From the NCBI RefSeq assembly GCF_002865645.1, contig NW_020194619.1, positions 1,400,442 through 1,464,441 on the forward strand: 64,000 nt of DNA. The letters run 5' to 3'. The first letter of the stretch is position 1, and every line of letters begins with the position of its first letter. Source of the DNA: Hyaloscypha bicolor E (Eukaryota; Ascomycota; Leotiomycetes; Helotiales; Hyaloscyphaceae). The notes under the pieces are model-generated. The model did no database searches, was not told the DNA's origin, and saw nothing but the letters and a program-made list of their open reading frames with translations. Shown here piece after piece: positions 21,200 through 32,958 of this stretch. A program made the translations under genes and the position numbers.

Positions 21200-24100
21200 G
21201 TCCAAAGTGCGAGGATTCTAGAGACACCTTGGGGACCTACTGCGGTTATGAGTACGACTTGGCATGAAATCTTTACCTGCTTCTAAAAGCAAGGCCAACG
21301 GCAAGCGTTCTACTGAGCCTCAATCTCCTCCTCCTGCCAAGCAGCAACTAACCAGGAAAATACCTTCAATGTCTGTCCTCATTAGAGCCTTTAAAAGGAC
21401 ATCTGGACACACAAGGAGTTATCGATCGAGTGGAGCGTTTCTTGCCAGATGAGCTGTCCTTCCAAGGCCAAGAAGGCCAAGAGCAAAAGACAATCGAGGA
21501 GACTATGACTGGGTTGAAGATGACAAGGATGTTTCTGAGCAAATCAACTATTCCTTTCCGTGGATTTTCAAGGGAGGTCGAGAACGCACCGGACCCGATG
21601 ATGGACTCTCGACGCTTCATCAACAGCCAGAACAACTTTGGTCCTCATAGCGACCCATGTCTCCATCGTCTTCAGAGTCGCATAACAACAGCTTCTTCAA
21701 CAATCCACAAAGCTTCGCTGACATGCGTATGGCAATAGGAAGCCGCACGTCAGGCTTCAAGTTATCATGGCGGCTTCTTTTTCTCAAGGGTTCGACGTTG
21801 CCTATGCCTACGGTATCCAACGTGAAGGCCGAGCAGGTCATTCGTTCTCCCACCCCAACTCTAGGATGTGATAGCGGCGCAACTGCAACTGCAACCACAA
21901 TGGTCACCCTTGAAAGGCGGAACGGGAGAACGATGCCACCTATCCCACTCGATGTCGCCTACGGGAGAGCCTTCAAGGCGAGTACGAAGCCGGCGACTGC
22001 GCTCTAGGTTACATGTGTCCCATCCATCCAGAAAATGGTCCGCGTGAACTTCGGAAGGCTGGCATTGTCTTGGGACCGTTCCGAAGGCCAAGACCCCATG
22101 GGCATGAGGAGAGACTGCCGTCTTGCCGATTTCAGAGTGATAGGCTGTTAAAGAAGAAAAGGAACTCTTCCCAGGGCACGGAGATATCCAGACGGTCCAG
22201 GAGATCGAGTTCTTCGTGAAGAAATGAATGGATCTTGTTGTCCGGCCATACAACAACAACCGAAAGGTGCCGCCATCTTCGCCACAACGGGTCGGCAGAC
22301 CAGCTTCCGAAGTGATCAGTATCGACGAAGAAATCCGATGCCTGGCAGAACCCATGTTCTCCATCGGCTTTCCTCATCTGTTCTGAGAGAGCATATAGCC
22401 TCATACCTTTTGAGCATGCTCTTCTACATCGAGGCAGCCCTCGGAACGACAGACAACATGAAGCTTCCCGCAATCTACGATGACATGAACAAACAAGATC
22501 TCCTCCTCAAAGCCTCCATTGACCCGAATTGGAATGCGGGTGATGCCAATGGTCTCCTCGCCACCTGCGGAAGCTGTCAAGCTAGATTTCCGACATCTAG
22601 AGACGAGAGTTATGCTTTCGACGAGCCAGCCGTCTGTGGAAACGATTGCCGCAGGGACCTTGAGGGTATTCAACCAAAGTTGAATATGATGACGAAAGGC
22701 ATCGACTAGTGTCGTTCCGAAAGCTTTTTACTAGACATGCGCAAGGACAGATTCCAGCATCCTTCGTCGAGAGTACCGCGGCCTCCGCCGTCATCTCCAC
22801 CATCAGTTACGTTACCGTGGAGAATCCAAATCCGAGTGCCGAAATATTAAGCGGCTTCCTTTTTCAGGGAGTACCAGCGAGACTGTTCATGGTCACCAAG
22901 GCACAATGGCCTTTGGGACAGGAGGTCGGAGACATTGGTCGCATAGCACACTTGGACAACTTGACGCCTACTATACTTATCCGACCAAACGACACATCAC
23001 ACCAAGGCTCCCATATGCACCCCGCAGAGAAGAAGGCTTTCCTTCCCGAGGAGCACTCTTCAAAGACAATTCAGATTCGCTCCTTTCTTTGGCCCCAAGT
23101 GTCTTTGGAATTGGTCTAACCATTGGTGTGACATTCACACACTCCCTCAGAGACTAATAAGCCGAAGCTGCCAAGTCTTCGGGTACATCCGTACGCGAGA
23201 TCGGTGTTCAGATTATTGAGACGTGCAGCGAAAAGGAACTTCGAGAAGAGATGGCACGACCATCCAAATAACGATAACGATGCCAATGGTATCCGCCTCC
23301 CAATCCAGACGCACGCTCGACCAACGCAACAACCAGCCAATGAGGTGTCAGGAGATACCACATCTCATCAAGAAGATAATCAAGAGGGCTGGGAAGCCGT
23401 CGACACCGAGTTGAGAAAAGAACTCGGTGATTCAAGGATAATATCTCAAGAAAGCTAACAAACTATGTGCTTGGCCATCCGAGAACCATTCGCACCAAGG
23501 CCTCGTTTCCATCAATGGAGAAGAATCAAGGAGGCACAAAGTTCATCGGCAAGTTTTTTTTTGGCAAGCAACCAGAGAAAAAAGCCGGCGAAGATGAATC
23601 CTTGGGACAGGAGATGCTGATCAATGCGAAAGCTGGCACAAACTATTCGTTTTCAAGAAGGGCTGGGAAGAGTCGGTGCCGCGGTTTGGCTTCCATGCTC
23701 ACTGCGTTATGCCACTCTGGTGGCTACCAAAGTGATGGAACTCCCAGGAGACCCAGAAGTTGGCGGAACAGAGTGGTGGGAGGTAAGTGACGATTCCTTC
23801 CAACCTGGCTTTGAGTAACCCAATTTCCCGTGTCGGAGTCTATATTGGCAGCTTCGTTTGTGGATAATTGAGATGCTGATGTACTCCCTGCCGTGCTTGA
23901 AATTTCCCTCTTTTTGGCACCCTCGAGCAAGAAGGAAGGATCTCGTTATGTATAAATTTCCTCCACGGAAAGAGAGGAGAGTCAAGCCCGCTACACAACA
24001 GCGCCGCGTGGCCAGACAGTCGAAGAGTCCCCGAAGAAGCCTCCCGTCAAGAAGGCTACCGCTACCAAGAAGGGCAAGGCAACTGCCGCTGAGGACACTT

Positions 24101-25413
24101 CTGACGCGGAAGAATCCACCAAGAAGCCTGCTGCCAAGAAGGGTACGGCTCCCGTAAAGAAGCTTGTTACCACTAAGAAGGGCGTCGGCAAAGGCACTGC
24201 TCCCAAGAAGGCTCCTGCAGCCACGGACTCGGCTCGCTCCCCGTGTCGAACTAAGTGGGAGTTTACTCTGTGGTCGCTGTGGTTCCCCAAATAACGACAC
24301 TCCTATTGCTCTTGACGGCGACGGCGAGTTCCCTCACTCTCGATTCAGCCCTCTACCTTCGCCGACAACATCCTCGGAGCTAAGACTCAGGAATAGTCGT
24401 CAACAATATTCTCCAACAACGGCAAGCATTCATGTCGCAGTCCCAGTTGTGGGCAAGCCTTTAACAAGTTACATTGTCTTAAGTCAAGAAGGCAATCATC
24501 GACCCCAGTCCTACGACGGCATCCCGTCTAACTCTCGCCGCTCGTCCACTCAACGAGCGCTCGATTTGTATGGCATGGCTTATGGACTTGACCCAATCAA
24601 TGACCGGTCTGTTGACATGATCGTTGCGGCTCACGAACGTGGATGGGAACCTGTTGAGGCTGATGCTGAAGACGTCAATAGCTATGCTAACCCAGTCGAG
24701 CTGCCTGCCACCCCGGTTGGGCGGTGAAGGAGGCAACGGCTGTGAAGGAACGACAGAAACGCCTGAAAGTGTTGCAGGACCTGGCGAAGCAACACGAGGC
24801 AAGCACATGAGAGAAGCAATGCTTGTTGTTTGACCAGGAAATTACTGTCAATGACTGAATCTTTGAGAATTCCGACAATGATTCAGGAACCTGGCTTTGC
24901 AATAACAAGAAGCTGGGGAGGATGTCTCTGGCCAAAGCACCAAGGAGTCGGGCGAATCCACAACGAATGTTAGCGATAAGGGTGTAATGCAGTTACTCGC
25001 GATGATTTCTATAGTTGATCTCTCGCACCGAGAAGAAGTGTGTGAATTTTCCGAACTCTGAAGATTCTTCTTTTTTTGCTTGCTTGCCACAACAAATTTA
25101 CCAAGCGCTTCTCTGCTTTCAACCAGGAGTCTCAACCACAACTTCCAACTCATCAAACGTTTCAGACGTGACAACCATTGTCAAGACAAGAGCTAGCCAA
25201 TTGAGCCTCTGTCAATACTCTCCATTGACAATCGATTCCGACGAGACGGTCATTTTCGAGAAGAGAGAACCTGGGGGCCAGGTCCCCGTTCGAAACTTTC
25301 AGCCGATATCGAGTGCCCTCTCGCGAGAGCTGGGTAGCTTAGTTTAGAGAAAAGACACCTAACCTCAACTATTTTTATCCACCTCCTCACGTCACTCCAC
25401 TCCCCAAACGAAG

Positions 25414-25790
25414 ATGTGCGAGACCATCGTGGTACATCACAGATGTGGCCATGAGGATGCCAAGAGAGCCTCAGCGTGTTTCAAGGAACCGAAATCGTTT
25501 ATGGATAAGAACGGTGAGCGGATAGCGGGTCTGAAAGGACTGCCAGCACCGCTTCCATGGTCTCATTCCAAAGTAACCTTCGGGTTCGCTCCATTCATTT
25601 GTGGTGCCCCAATTGCAGGAAGGAGAGGAGAAGAGAAGCGAGGGAGAGATGCCCGCCCTTGGAAGGTTGGCAACAAGAATTGCGGTGGTGGGCGGAGTGG
25701 ACGAGCGGTGAGGATGATGGGGAGAGGAAGAGGATAGAGAGAGGCGGAGAGACTGAAGGAAGTGGTGCTCAGATTGAGCGAGGTGGTTGA
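25414..25790 (+). CDS. Small Cys/His protein, exon structure uncertain
   Basis: Begins MCETIVVHHRCGHEDAKRAS and CFKEP, resembling the start of small fungal Cys-rich proteins with a CG-H motif near the N-terminus. A second frame carries IHLWCPNCRKERR (CxxC) and a Trp/Glu-rich end (ELRWWAEWTSGEDDGERKR) to the stop at 25790. Joining them needs an intron with donor GTTTAT at 25497 and an acceptor at 25537, 25546 or 25573, all of which restore the same frame; or one frameshift has broken the gene. Without splicing the first frame ends at 25737. A zinc-binding role is inferred only from the Cys spacing. Confidence 0.4.
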
Positions 25791-26687
25791 TGGCTGGTAG
25801 ATTCGATGACAATATGTACATGGTGATTTGAAACCTCCTAGTCGACATCTTGGAAACCATGAGAAAATGGTCGAAGCTTCAATGTATCAAGACTTACGGT
25901 GAGTATTTTCCTGATTAAATGGCGACCAGCCCAAGAGGCAGACACGCTGGCTATTTCGTGAATGAAAAAATGTCTTTGAATAAGTCCTTGGACTGGAGGT
26001 CCTCATTGTCCACGTGGGGGGTGGTTAAAGGAGGTTAGTCAGGTGATTTTGACGCTAGCCTTTATCAGGATTTAGCGCGCTGACAAACCCAGCGTCCATT
26101 TCTTTGATCAAGAACCTTCCTGCTGCCCCTTCTCACCTTCATCCAACAACACCAACAATCACCATCGCGATACACAGCACCAACGCCGGATCATCAGATC
26201 TGGCATCAGAAGCGCATACTGAGGTCCCTGCTTTCGCTCATTGTCCGTCAGAAGTGGGGGAGGAACAATAGTTGGTGGGCACAATAGGAGTCGTGGCGGT
26301 TCAGCTGGTATTGTGGAGGAGCCAACAATCAATCTCAGAACGTCGCACATCGCAGCTCTGCTGCAATCTTGTACATCATTTCCTTTCTCTCAGAGCTTGT
26401 TGTTCGTGTCACCAGAGTTATCTCCAGTGATTGCAATCAGATTTGATTTCACCTCGTTCTCCTGAACGGAAAAAAGAAGAATCCTGATCTTGCATACGGT
26501 CGCATTTCACGAACCCTTGTCCCTGTCCCTTCCTCTTCGATCACTGATCTCTGAGCACTGCTTGCGTTCAATAAGTGCTTCAGAATAGTTGCGTTCTGCG
26601 CTCTTCAGACTTCAAATACGATACGATCAGCTTCTCCGACACACACATCTCGACTACGACTCACCGTTCACTTCACATCTTGAAATC
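25791..26687. other. Intergenic, upstream of mpe1
   Basis: About 0.9 kb. Contains the mpe1 promoter and a pyrimidine-rich leader after about 26470. No gene supported. Confidence 0.6.
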
Positions 26688-28644
26688 ATGACGTCCTCCG
26701 TATTTTACAGGTTCAAGTCCCAGAAGGAACCTACCAGACTGGAGTTTGATGGTACCGGTATCTCTGTATTTGAGCTCAAACGTGATATCATCATCAAGAG
26801 CGGCCTTGGTGATGGAACCGACTTCGACCTTGCAGTGTTCAGCGACGATGGCAAAGAAGGTAAGTTCTCCTTGCTATAAGTTCACTGGACGTATTGCTAA
26901 CTAGAAACCAGAATATGATGATGACACTGCTATCATTCCTCGATCTACAACAGTCCTCGCCCGCCGACTGCCCGCCATCAAGAAGGGCGCCGGCAAAGCC
27001 AACAGATATGTGACAGGTAAAATGCCAGTCAATGCAAAGAACTCGTCACGAAAGGAGCAGGCGAGCAAGGCGAAGCCAGCCGCGAGCACCAATGGTCCTA
27101 CACAGATGAACAGCTCCATGACGGAAGAGGAACGAATGGCGGCCATGTTCCAAGCTCAAAGCGAGCAGTGGAGTGCACAACAAGCAGAGGCGGCCAAGTA
27201 AGTCGCGATCTATGGTCCTGTATCAATTCATACTAACCTAACTAGACAAACAAAAGTCCACTTCATGGGCAAGAAGCCAGGCGCGAATTCAGATAACCCC
27301 CCTCCCCCAGGCTATATTTGTTATCGGTGTGGAGAGAAGGGACATTGGATCAAGGAGTGTCCTACGAACGATGATCCCAACTATGAGAACAAGCCTCGTA
27401 TCAAGCGTACGACCGGTATTCCAAGATCGTTTCTGAAGACTGTGGAGAAACCGGCTCTTACTGGCGATGCATCGGATGATGCAAAACCACCTTCTGGTAT
27501 CATGCTTAATGCAGAGGGTCAGTTCGTGATTGCAGAGCCAGATAAGGCGTCCTGGGACAAATTTCAAGAAAAGACGAAGTCTTCTGTTGCTGCACAAAAG
27601 GCTGCTGCGCTTGGAGATAAGGAGTTGCAGGATAGGGGGCTGGAGTGTTCGATCGACAAGAGAGTATTCATAGACCCAATGAAGACGCCCTGTTGTGAGA
27701 AGACGTACTGCAATGATTGCATTACTAACGCGCTCATCGAGAGCGACTTCACATGTCCTGGCTGTCAGACTGAAGGAGTGTTGATTGATGATCTTAAGCC
27801 TGACGATGAGACATCTGCGAAGATAAAGGCATACCTGGAAGAGAAGAATGCTGCCGCGAAGAAGGAAAGAGAAAAGGAGCGATCGCGAAGTCCAAGCGTA
27901 AAACCAGAATCAACTCCGACTGAGGTCCAAAAGGCCAAATCGAAATCGCCGACTCCAAAGTCACCTGCCGATACTAAATCACAGGCCAAGTCACCACCAG
28001 TCTCAACCTCGACTCCTATTACTGAAAAGTCACCTGTGAAGAACGAACCTGTCTCCAAGAAACGTCCGGCCGACGAACTCCTCGAGAATCCCAAGATCCC
28101 CAAGGGACCCAAGGCAATGCAGCAACAAGAAGCCCAGAAGCAAGCCGTTCTCCAACAACAGCAAATGATGAATGGTATGGCCGGTTTCCCAAATATGTCC
28201 TTCAACATGAACATGCCGAACAATTTCTACGGCGGTAATGGTTTCCCTGCCATGCCGAACAACATGATGAATGGTTTCCCTATGATGCCAAACGCCATGC
28301 CGATGATGCCCATGAACCCTATGATGGGAATGAATGGAATGAATGGTTTCAATGGCTTCCCTAACATGTACAATCCTGGCGCTGGCGGGTTTGGCGGGAT
28401 GAACAATATTGGAATGATGAACGGAAATATGGGGGCTGGGAATGGGATTCTGAATGGCGGTGGAGCACAGAATGGTGGCAATGCGAATGGAGCAATTGGA
28501 GCGTTCCCAAATCAGCAGAAGACAGTGTTCGCGGAGCCGTTGCCGAATGAAGAGGATAATGCGTACTTTCGCAAGCCTGTGAATCCCCATCGTCACCAGG
28601 GACGCCAGAAGAGAGTTCGCCCAAGTGACTACAGAGAGTTATGA
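26688..28644 (+). CDS. mpe1: Cleavage and polyadenylation factor subunit Mpe1 (RBBP6 homologue)
   Basis: Subunit of the nuclear CPF complex that senses the polyadenylation signal RNA and promotes pre-mRNA cleavage. 618 aa, join(26688..26859, 26912..27197, 27246..28644). Domains in order: DWNN ubiquitin-like fold at residues 1-80 (VFYRFKSQKEPTRLEFDG), CCHC zinc knuckle near 176-190 (CYRCGEKGHWIKEC), and a RING/U-box-like domain near 287-330 (CSIDKRVFIDP, TPCCEKTYCNDCI, CPGC). This order is unique to Mpe1/RBBP6. A Ser/Pro/Lys-rich region follows, then a striking Met/Asn/Gly/Phe-rich tail (about residues 465-580) and a conserved-looking end (EDNAYFRKPVNPHRHQGRQK). Confidence 0.96.
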
Positions 28645-31600
28645 GCATGAGGCTTTCTCTCACTTCTTCGCCGCGGACATCATCTCACTCAGTATTATGA
28701 GATTGAGATCTTGAATCGAGATATGGCATATAGACAAACAAACTTCAGCATTGCATGGCGTTAAGGGGGTGGACTTGATCGTTGCATTTACCGCATGGTA
28801 TTGAAAGCACGGAAGAGAGGCGTTTAGCTTGCTTGCCGCATACCGCATGGATATGCAGGTGTTCTGATTGTATTGCGGAAAGCTTCTGAGAAGAGGCTGA
28901 TTTGTCCGTAGACTACAGTAGTCGATACGTAGCAATAATGGACATACATTTCAATCATATTGCGTTTGACTTCGTGACTTTGTTTTAGTGACTGATGACT
29001 TGTGATATAAATTCAAGGTTGAGCTTTATGGGGATGAGTGTTTGTAGCATTTGTGAGTTGTAATGTTTGATTTGATTCGGATTTTTTGAGATGGCGGGTT
29101 ACTGGCATGGCTAAGGCGTTCAATCAGGAGAATGGAAGAGATCCTCCTTGACGACGCTAAAATTGCAGTGCGGATCTCCAGCCTCGACAGCTCTTGCAAG
29201 TTCACAAGGCTGCCCAGAAAGATCCCGACAACTCATCTGCACAAGGCTACCTGACTCACCCCCTCCAAAGCCTCGCCTCTGCTCACCGAGTACCAAAGCC
29301 CTCCCACATCCAGCATCCAGCATCCCTCACACCTGCAAGATTAAGCATAGCTGCCCATCCAGTGCAACCAAACAAACACTTGACCTCACTCACGTTGCCG
29401 AAAGGAGTCAAAACCGAGGCAGCGCGGCATCTCGAGGCCTAACGTTCCACCGTCCGCCACGCGACTTTGGAGATGGAGGGGAGAGCTGGACCTGGAATGC
29501 CACGCGTCGAACAGCTGGTGAGGGAAAGGAGAGACCGTCCTCAAGCTCCAGACGAACTACTCTGTTTAAGGTAGCATATGCTCCGCGGAAACCTTGCGAA
29601 GGTGGGGGCTTGGAGGTTCTGGAAGTCTGCACGGAAGGGAGAGTGTGAAGTAGTGGTAGGTTCAGGTAGACGGCTTTTTAGCAGGTGTGGTCCACTATGG
29701 TGCTTTATTGTACTAAGTGGATGACGATGGTATTCAGCCTTATGAACTGGCACGGAACTGGGACAGAATATGTGACATCGAGATGAGGCTATTTGATGGA
29801 TATTTAAAAATATTTGGAAGGCGCCGAGGTTGATCTGGGGAAAATCCGGGGTAATGCATGGGTCGTGTCATGGGTTCCGGGTCTGGACGCATGCATGGCA
29901 GGAAGGATAAATGTGCACGAGATGATCATGGATGATCTCAGATGGGGCTGGGATGAAATATGATAAATTCATGAAATCATTCTATTCCGAAATCTCGGAG
30001 TATATCTGCCCTCGTGGTGAGCTTGCAAGTTGCAGCAACAGCCGTCGGATAAAAGGGGGTAAATTGAAGAGATGCAAAGAGGCGGGTATGGCTGATCTCA
30101 CGGAGCTGTTTCTTCGTGTTCGTGAGAAGTATTTTAGGCACTGAATCAAAACGTACTGTACCCTACCGCTGTCAATTCATTCGCAACTGCTGGCCAAATC
30201 GGAGTCGAGCTCTCGGACAGAACCTACACGCAGTGAGGAGGCAAAGGACTTCGGTTCGGGGCTCCGAATCAGCAATTAGCATTCGAAGTCAGCGAGCGGT
30301 GCAGGCACTTACTCAGCCAGATCAAAGGAGACAAAGCATGAAGACAGGCTCGAGAGCTGCGGATCCAACATTGCAAGTGCCTCTTGCAGGCTGGGAGGCA
30401 CCTGGCGTGTTCGTGTGCAATTCCCGCGGGCGGTGGGATCGCGGACGGATGGGCCCGCTTGTCTTTCCCCGGAGGCCCAGGTTTCTCACTGTGGTTGCAT
30501 TGGGATCGGATGTCTGAGACGCCCTTACGTTTGCTCGGGTCCTCCTAGCAATGCAAACGAAACACAGCCTCTCTTTGAGCCCCCGAGCTCGTGTGCGGGC
30601 CTCTCGCAACAATTTTGTCTGGTAGGACGAGACGCGAGGAAAAGTACAGATACTCTCACCCTCCCGTTTGACTCTGGTCTAAAGAAAGGAGGCAAGGGGG
30701 TTAGATGGGGGCAAACGATAGTCTACGGAGTAGATGGGGAAGATTGATTTGAAAGATGACAGCTCTTGGCTATGACCTCCACGCTCTGTACTCCCCCACG
30801 CAGACGCCTGTAAGCCTCACTCATGTCCCCCACTCCCCCCCGTTCACCTCCCCATGCCCCATGCCCTTGCCGGGACTGAGACACTCGTGGAAGCTCTGGA
30901 AACACCCGGCGGCAACGTGGCCCAGCACAATATCCATTTCCAGCTGCGCTGCCGAACTGGAAACACTCCGTCCCACAGTCCCACTCCTGGCATCCAGACG
31001 AGAGACAGGCCTCAAAGACCTTCCCCATGAGTCAAGACGCAGCAACGCACGTAAACTGCCTCCTTTTTTCCATTTGCTGCACCGGAACTGGAGCACTGCA
31101 CTTTTAGCTGTTGCCTAGGCACCATCAGGCAGACCGATGTAAGGGAAAAGCTAACTTCGCTTTCCATTCTCACCGCCTCAATTTGGTGATGGGATTGGAG
31201 GCTTTGTGTCGAATTGCAGTGAAGCGTTGGGAGTGTGAGGGTGATGTGGCATTCTATTGCCCACTAGTGAGTCTGGGGAGCGGATAGTGGAATCCGGCTG
31301 CCAGCCTGCCAGTGAAAGCCACCCTGCAGGCTCTGAACATACAGTATCTCTCCCTTACCCCACAAAAATATTGTGAGGAGTGGAGTGGAATGGAGTCCTG
31401 GCCTGCTCGGAAGCTGGAAGCTGGAGGAGTCTGGACATGCAAGCCTCTCCTCACCAGCCAGCAACTTTCGGAATGAGCTGGCGTTTGGCTGCTGGTGACA
31501 GGTCTGCTTCTGGAGTGATGGACAGGGGATGCGCAGTCCGGGGGAATCGGGTTCATGGGGGAGGTGAGCCCTGTCGGAGCGAGATTGCAGTGTGCATGGA

Positions 31601-32164
31601 ATGCCAAGGTAAGGCATGGTTATGGCATGGGCTGGGTTCTTCCAAGAATGTTCTTGTACTGTATCAACGAGCCAGTGCAGGGGGGTCGTGCTGGAGGCGG
31701 ATTCTCGGGTGCGCTGCGTCCTTGTCTTACCAAAAGCAAAGAGGCTATCCTATTGCAGTCGCGAGACTGGGGGGAGGGCAGGGCTGGACTTTATTTTTTT
31801 AAATGGAGGATCGAACGGGGATGTGGGATGAATGACAAGGGCTTACGGTCTGTGGGATTTGATAAATATCGCCGTGCCTGCCCGTTTGTCTTTTTTTACT
31901 TCTTCCATGTTGGTTTACTCGAACTTAGTTTTTGCTCAAATAACGTGTCCTCTGCTGTCATCAACTTACACACCACCATCTTAAGAGGCTTGTATCACTG
32001 TCGGAAACCGCTGCTGGTGAGTCCACCGCTTTTTGCATATGTGTACTGAATGTCCGACTGACCCGAATCTCAGCCTGCTTCACTAAATCTCTCGCCAATA
32101 CCGCGAGGACTGTCTGCAAGTCCTAGAATCTCACATCGCCTCACAATCCTTCACAAACACAAAG
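28645..32164. other. Gene-poor 3.5 kb
   Basis: No supported gene. The longest open frames (166 codons at 29148, 164 at 31555) lack domains and have low-complexity composition. CT-rich strand-biased stretches occur near 30770-31070. It could contain non-coding RNA or untranslated leaders; nothing specific seen. Confidence 0.5.
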
Positions 32165-32416
32165 ATGCCTTCCCAAACACCAACACCCATCGCCCTCCCC
32201 GTCCCTCGCCGTCGCTCGCCCCTCCTCACAAACACCTCCCTGGGTCAAGATGTCTCGCTCTTCCTCACCAACACACTGAACTCGAAAGCAAAGGCTCCAT
32301 ACAACTTCATCTCAAGGATGGACGAGAACGACTATGCTCCTCCTGCGCCGCCGCCACCTAGTCCCGTCAACTTTCCTAGCGAGAGCTGGAGCACTGCTTG
32401 CTCGATACGGAGATAA
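32165..32416 (+). CDS. Possible small protein, unrecognised
   Basis: 83 codons with ATG after a C/A-rich leader: Pro/Arg-rich start, then a segment NTSLGQDVSLFLTNTLNSKA, then a Pro run. A second overlapping frame (to 32531) also looks coding (LLARYGDKAGEARPWLRERI, then VEEERYNSGDD), which hints at a frameshifted small gene. No family recognised. Confidence 0.35.
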   Translation: MPSQTPTPIALPVPRRRSPLLTNTSLGQDVSLFLTNTLNSKAKAPYNFISRMDENDYAPPAPPPPSPVNFPSESWSTACSIRR

Positions 32417-32958
32417 AGCGGGCGAGGCGAGGCCCTGGCTGAGAGAAAGGATATGGGGAAAGGGGAACGGGTGTATAGTAGATGTGGAGGAGGAAAGATA
32501 TAACTCCGGCGACGACCAGAAAGGCACGTGATGGCTGGCTCATCGACGGAATTCAGCTTTCTTTCTCTTCACTGAGATCTTGGGAGCTTCGCTCAGGATC
32601 GGATAGAATGGTTCCCTTGGCTGGAGACAATACACGGATGCCAGCCGCTCACGCGTGCATTGGGTTTGGGAGTTTAAAATAAGGTGTTTTTTTGATCTTT
32701 TTGGTTTTTTGGGTCTGCTTTCTGCATTTTTTTTTCTCGTGGAGATGACTCTTTAATGATCTGTTTTATTGGCGGGCATGGGTTGCGTGGTGTTTGGCTA
32801 GCTACTGTAGCATGCATAGCAAGCAATGTAAATGTCAATATTTTACAAGAGAACTTCTCCTTCAAAATCACCACTCTCACATATGGCTTATCCTCAATCG
32901 AACCCAATAATGCTCTTCAACTACTTACCAGAATCATGGGTCTCGTACTAAAACAACC
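32417..32958. other. Intergenic
   Basis: 542 nt; the second frame of the preceding ORF extends to 32531, the rest is T-rich (runs of T near 32690-32740) with no gene. Confidence 0.55.

Larger units (their letters stand above)
18640..25350. pseudogene. Block of decayed coding fragments
   Basis: Across 6.7 kb many stretches of 30-220 codons look coding (good amino-acid composition, acidic and Lys-rich nuclear-type segments), yet each ends at a stop or moves to another frame and no continuous spliced gene can be built. Examples on the plus strand: 19321-19993; 20488-20628 (VEEPATIKETLIDESVAAAE); 22224-22709; 22860-23150; 24000-24240 (Lys/Ala-rich); 24164-24727; 24726-24807 (VKEATAVKERQKRLKVLQDL); 25130-25347. 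A clean intron relic lies at 19277-19320. I recognise no family. Base composition is near neutral, so repeat-induced mutation is not evident. Genuine exons of an unknown gene cannot be excluded for parts of it. Confidence 0.5.

Noticed and set aside
18640..25350. RIP-mutated transposon
   Set aside because: Base composition is near that of flanking genes, there is no TA-rich skew, and no reverse transcriptase, integrase or transposase motif or terminal repeat was seen.
28030..28596. 188-codon antisense ORF
   Set aside because: It mirrors the low-complexity Met/Asn tail of mpe1 and has no independent support.
29148..29648. 166-codon ORF in the gene-poor region
   Set aside because: Ser/Pro/Arg-rich translation without motif; composition typical of chance frames in CT-rich DNA.
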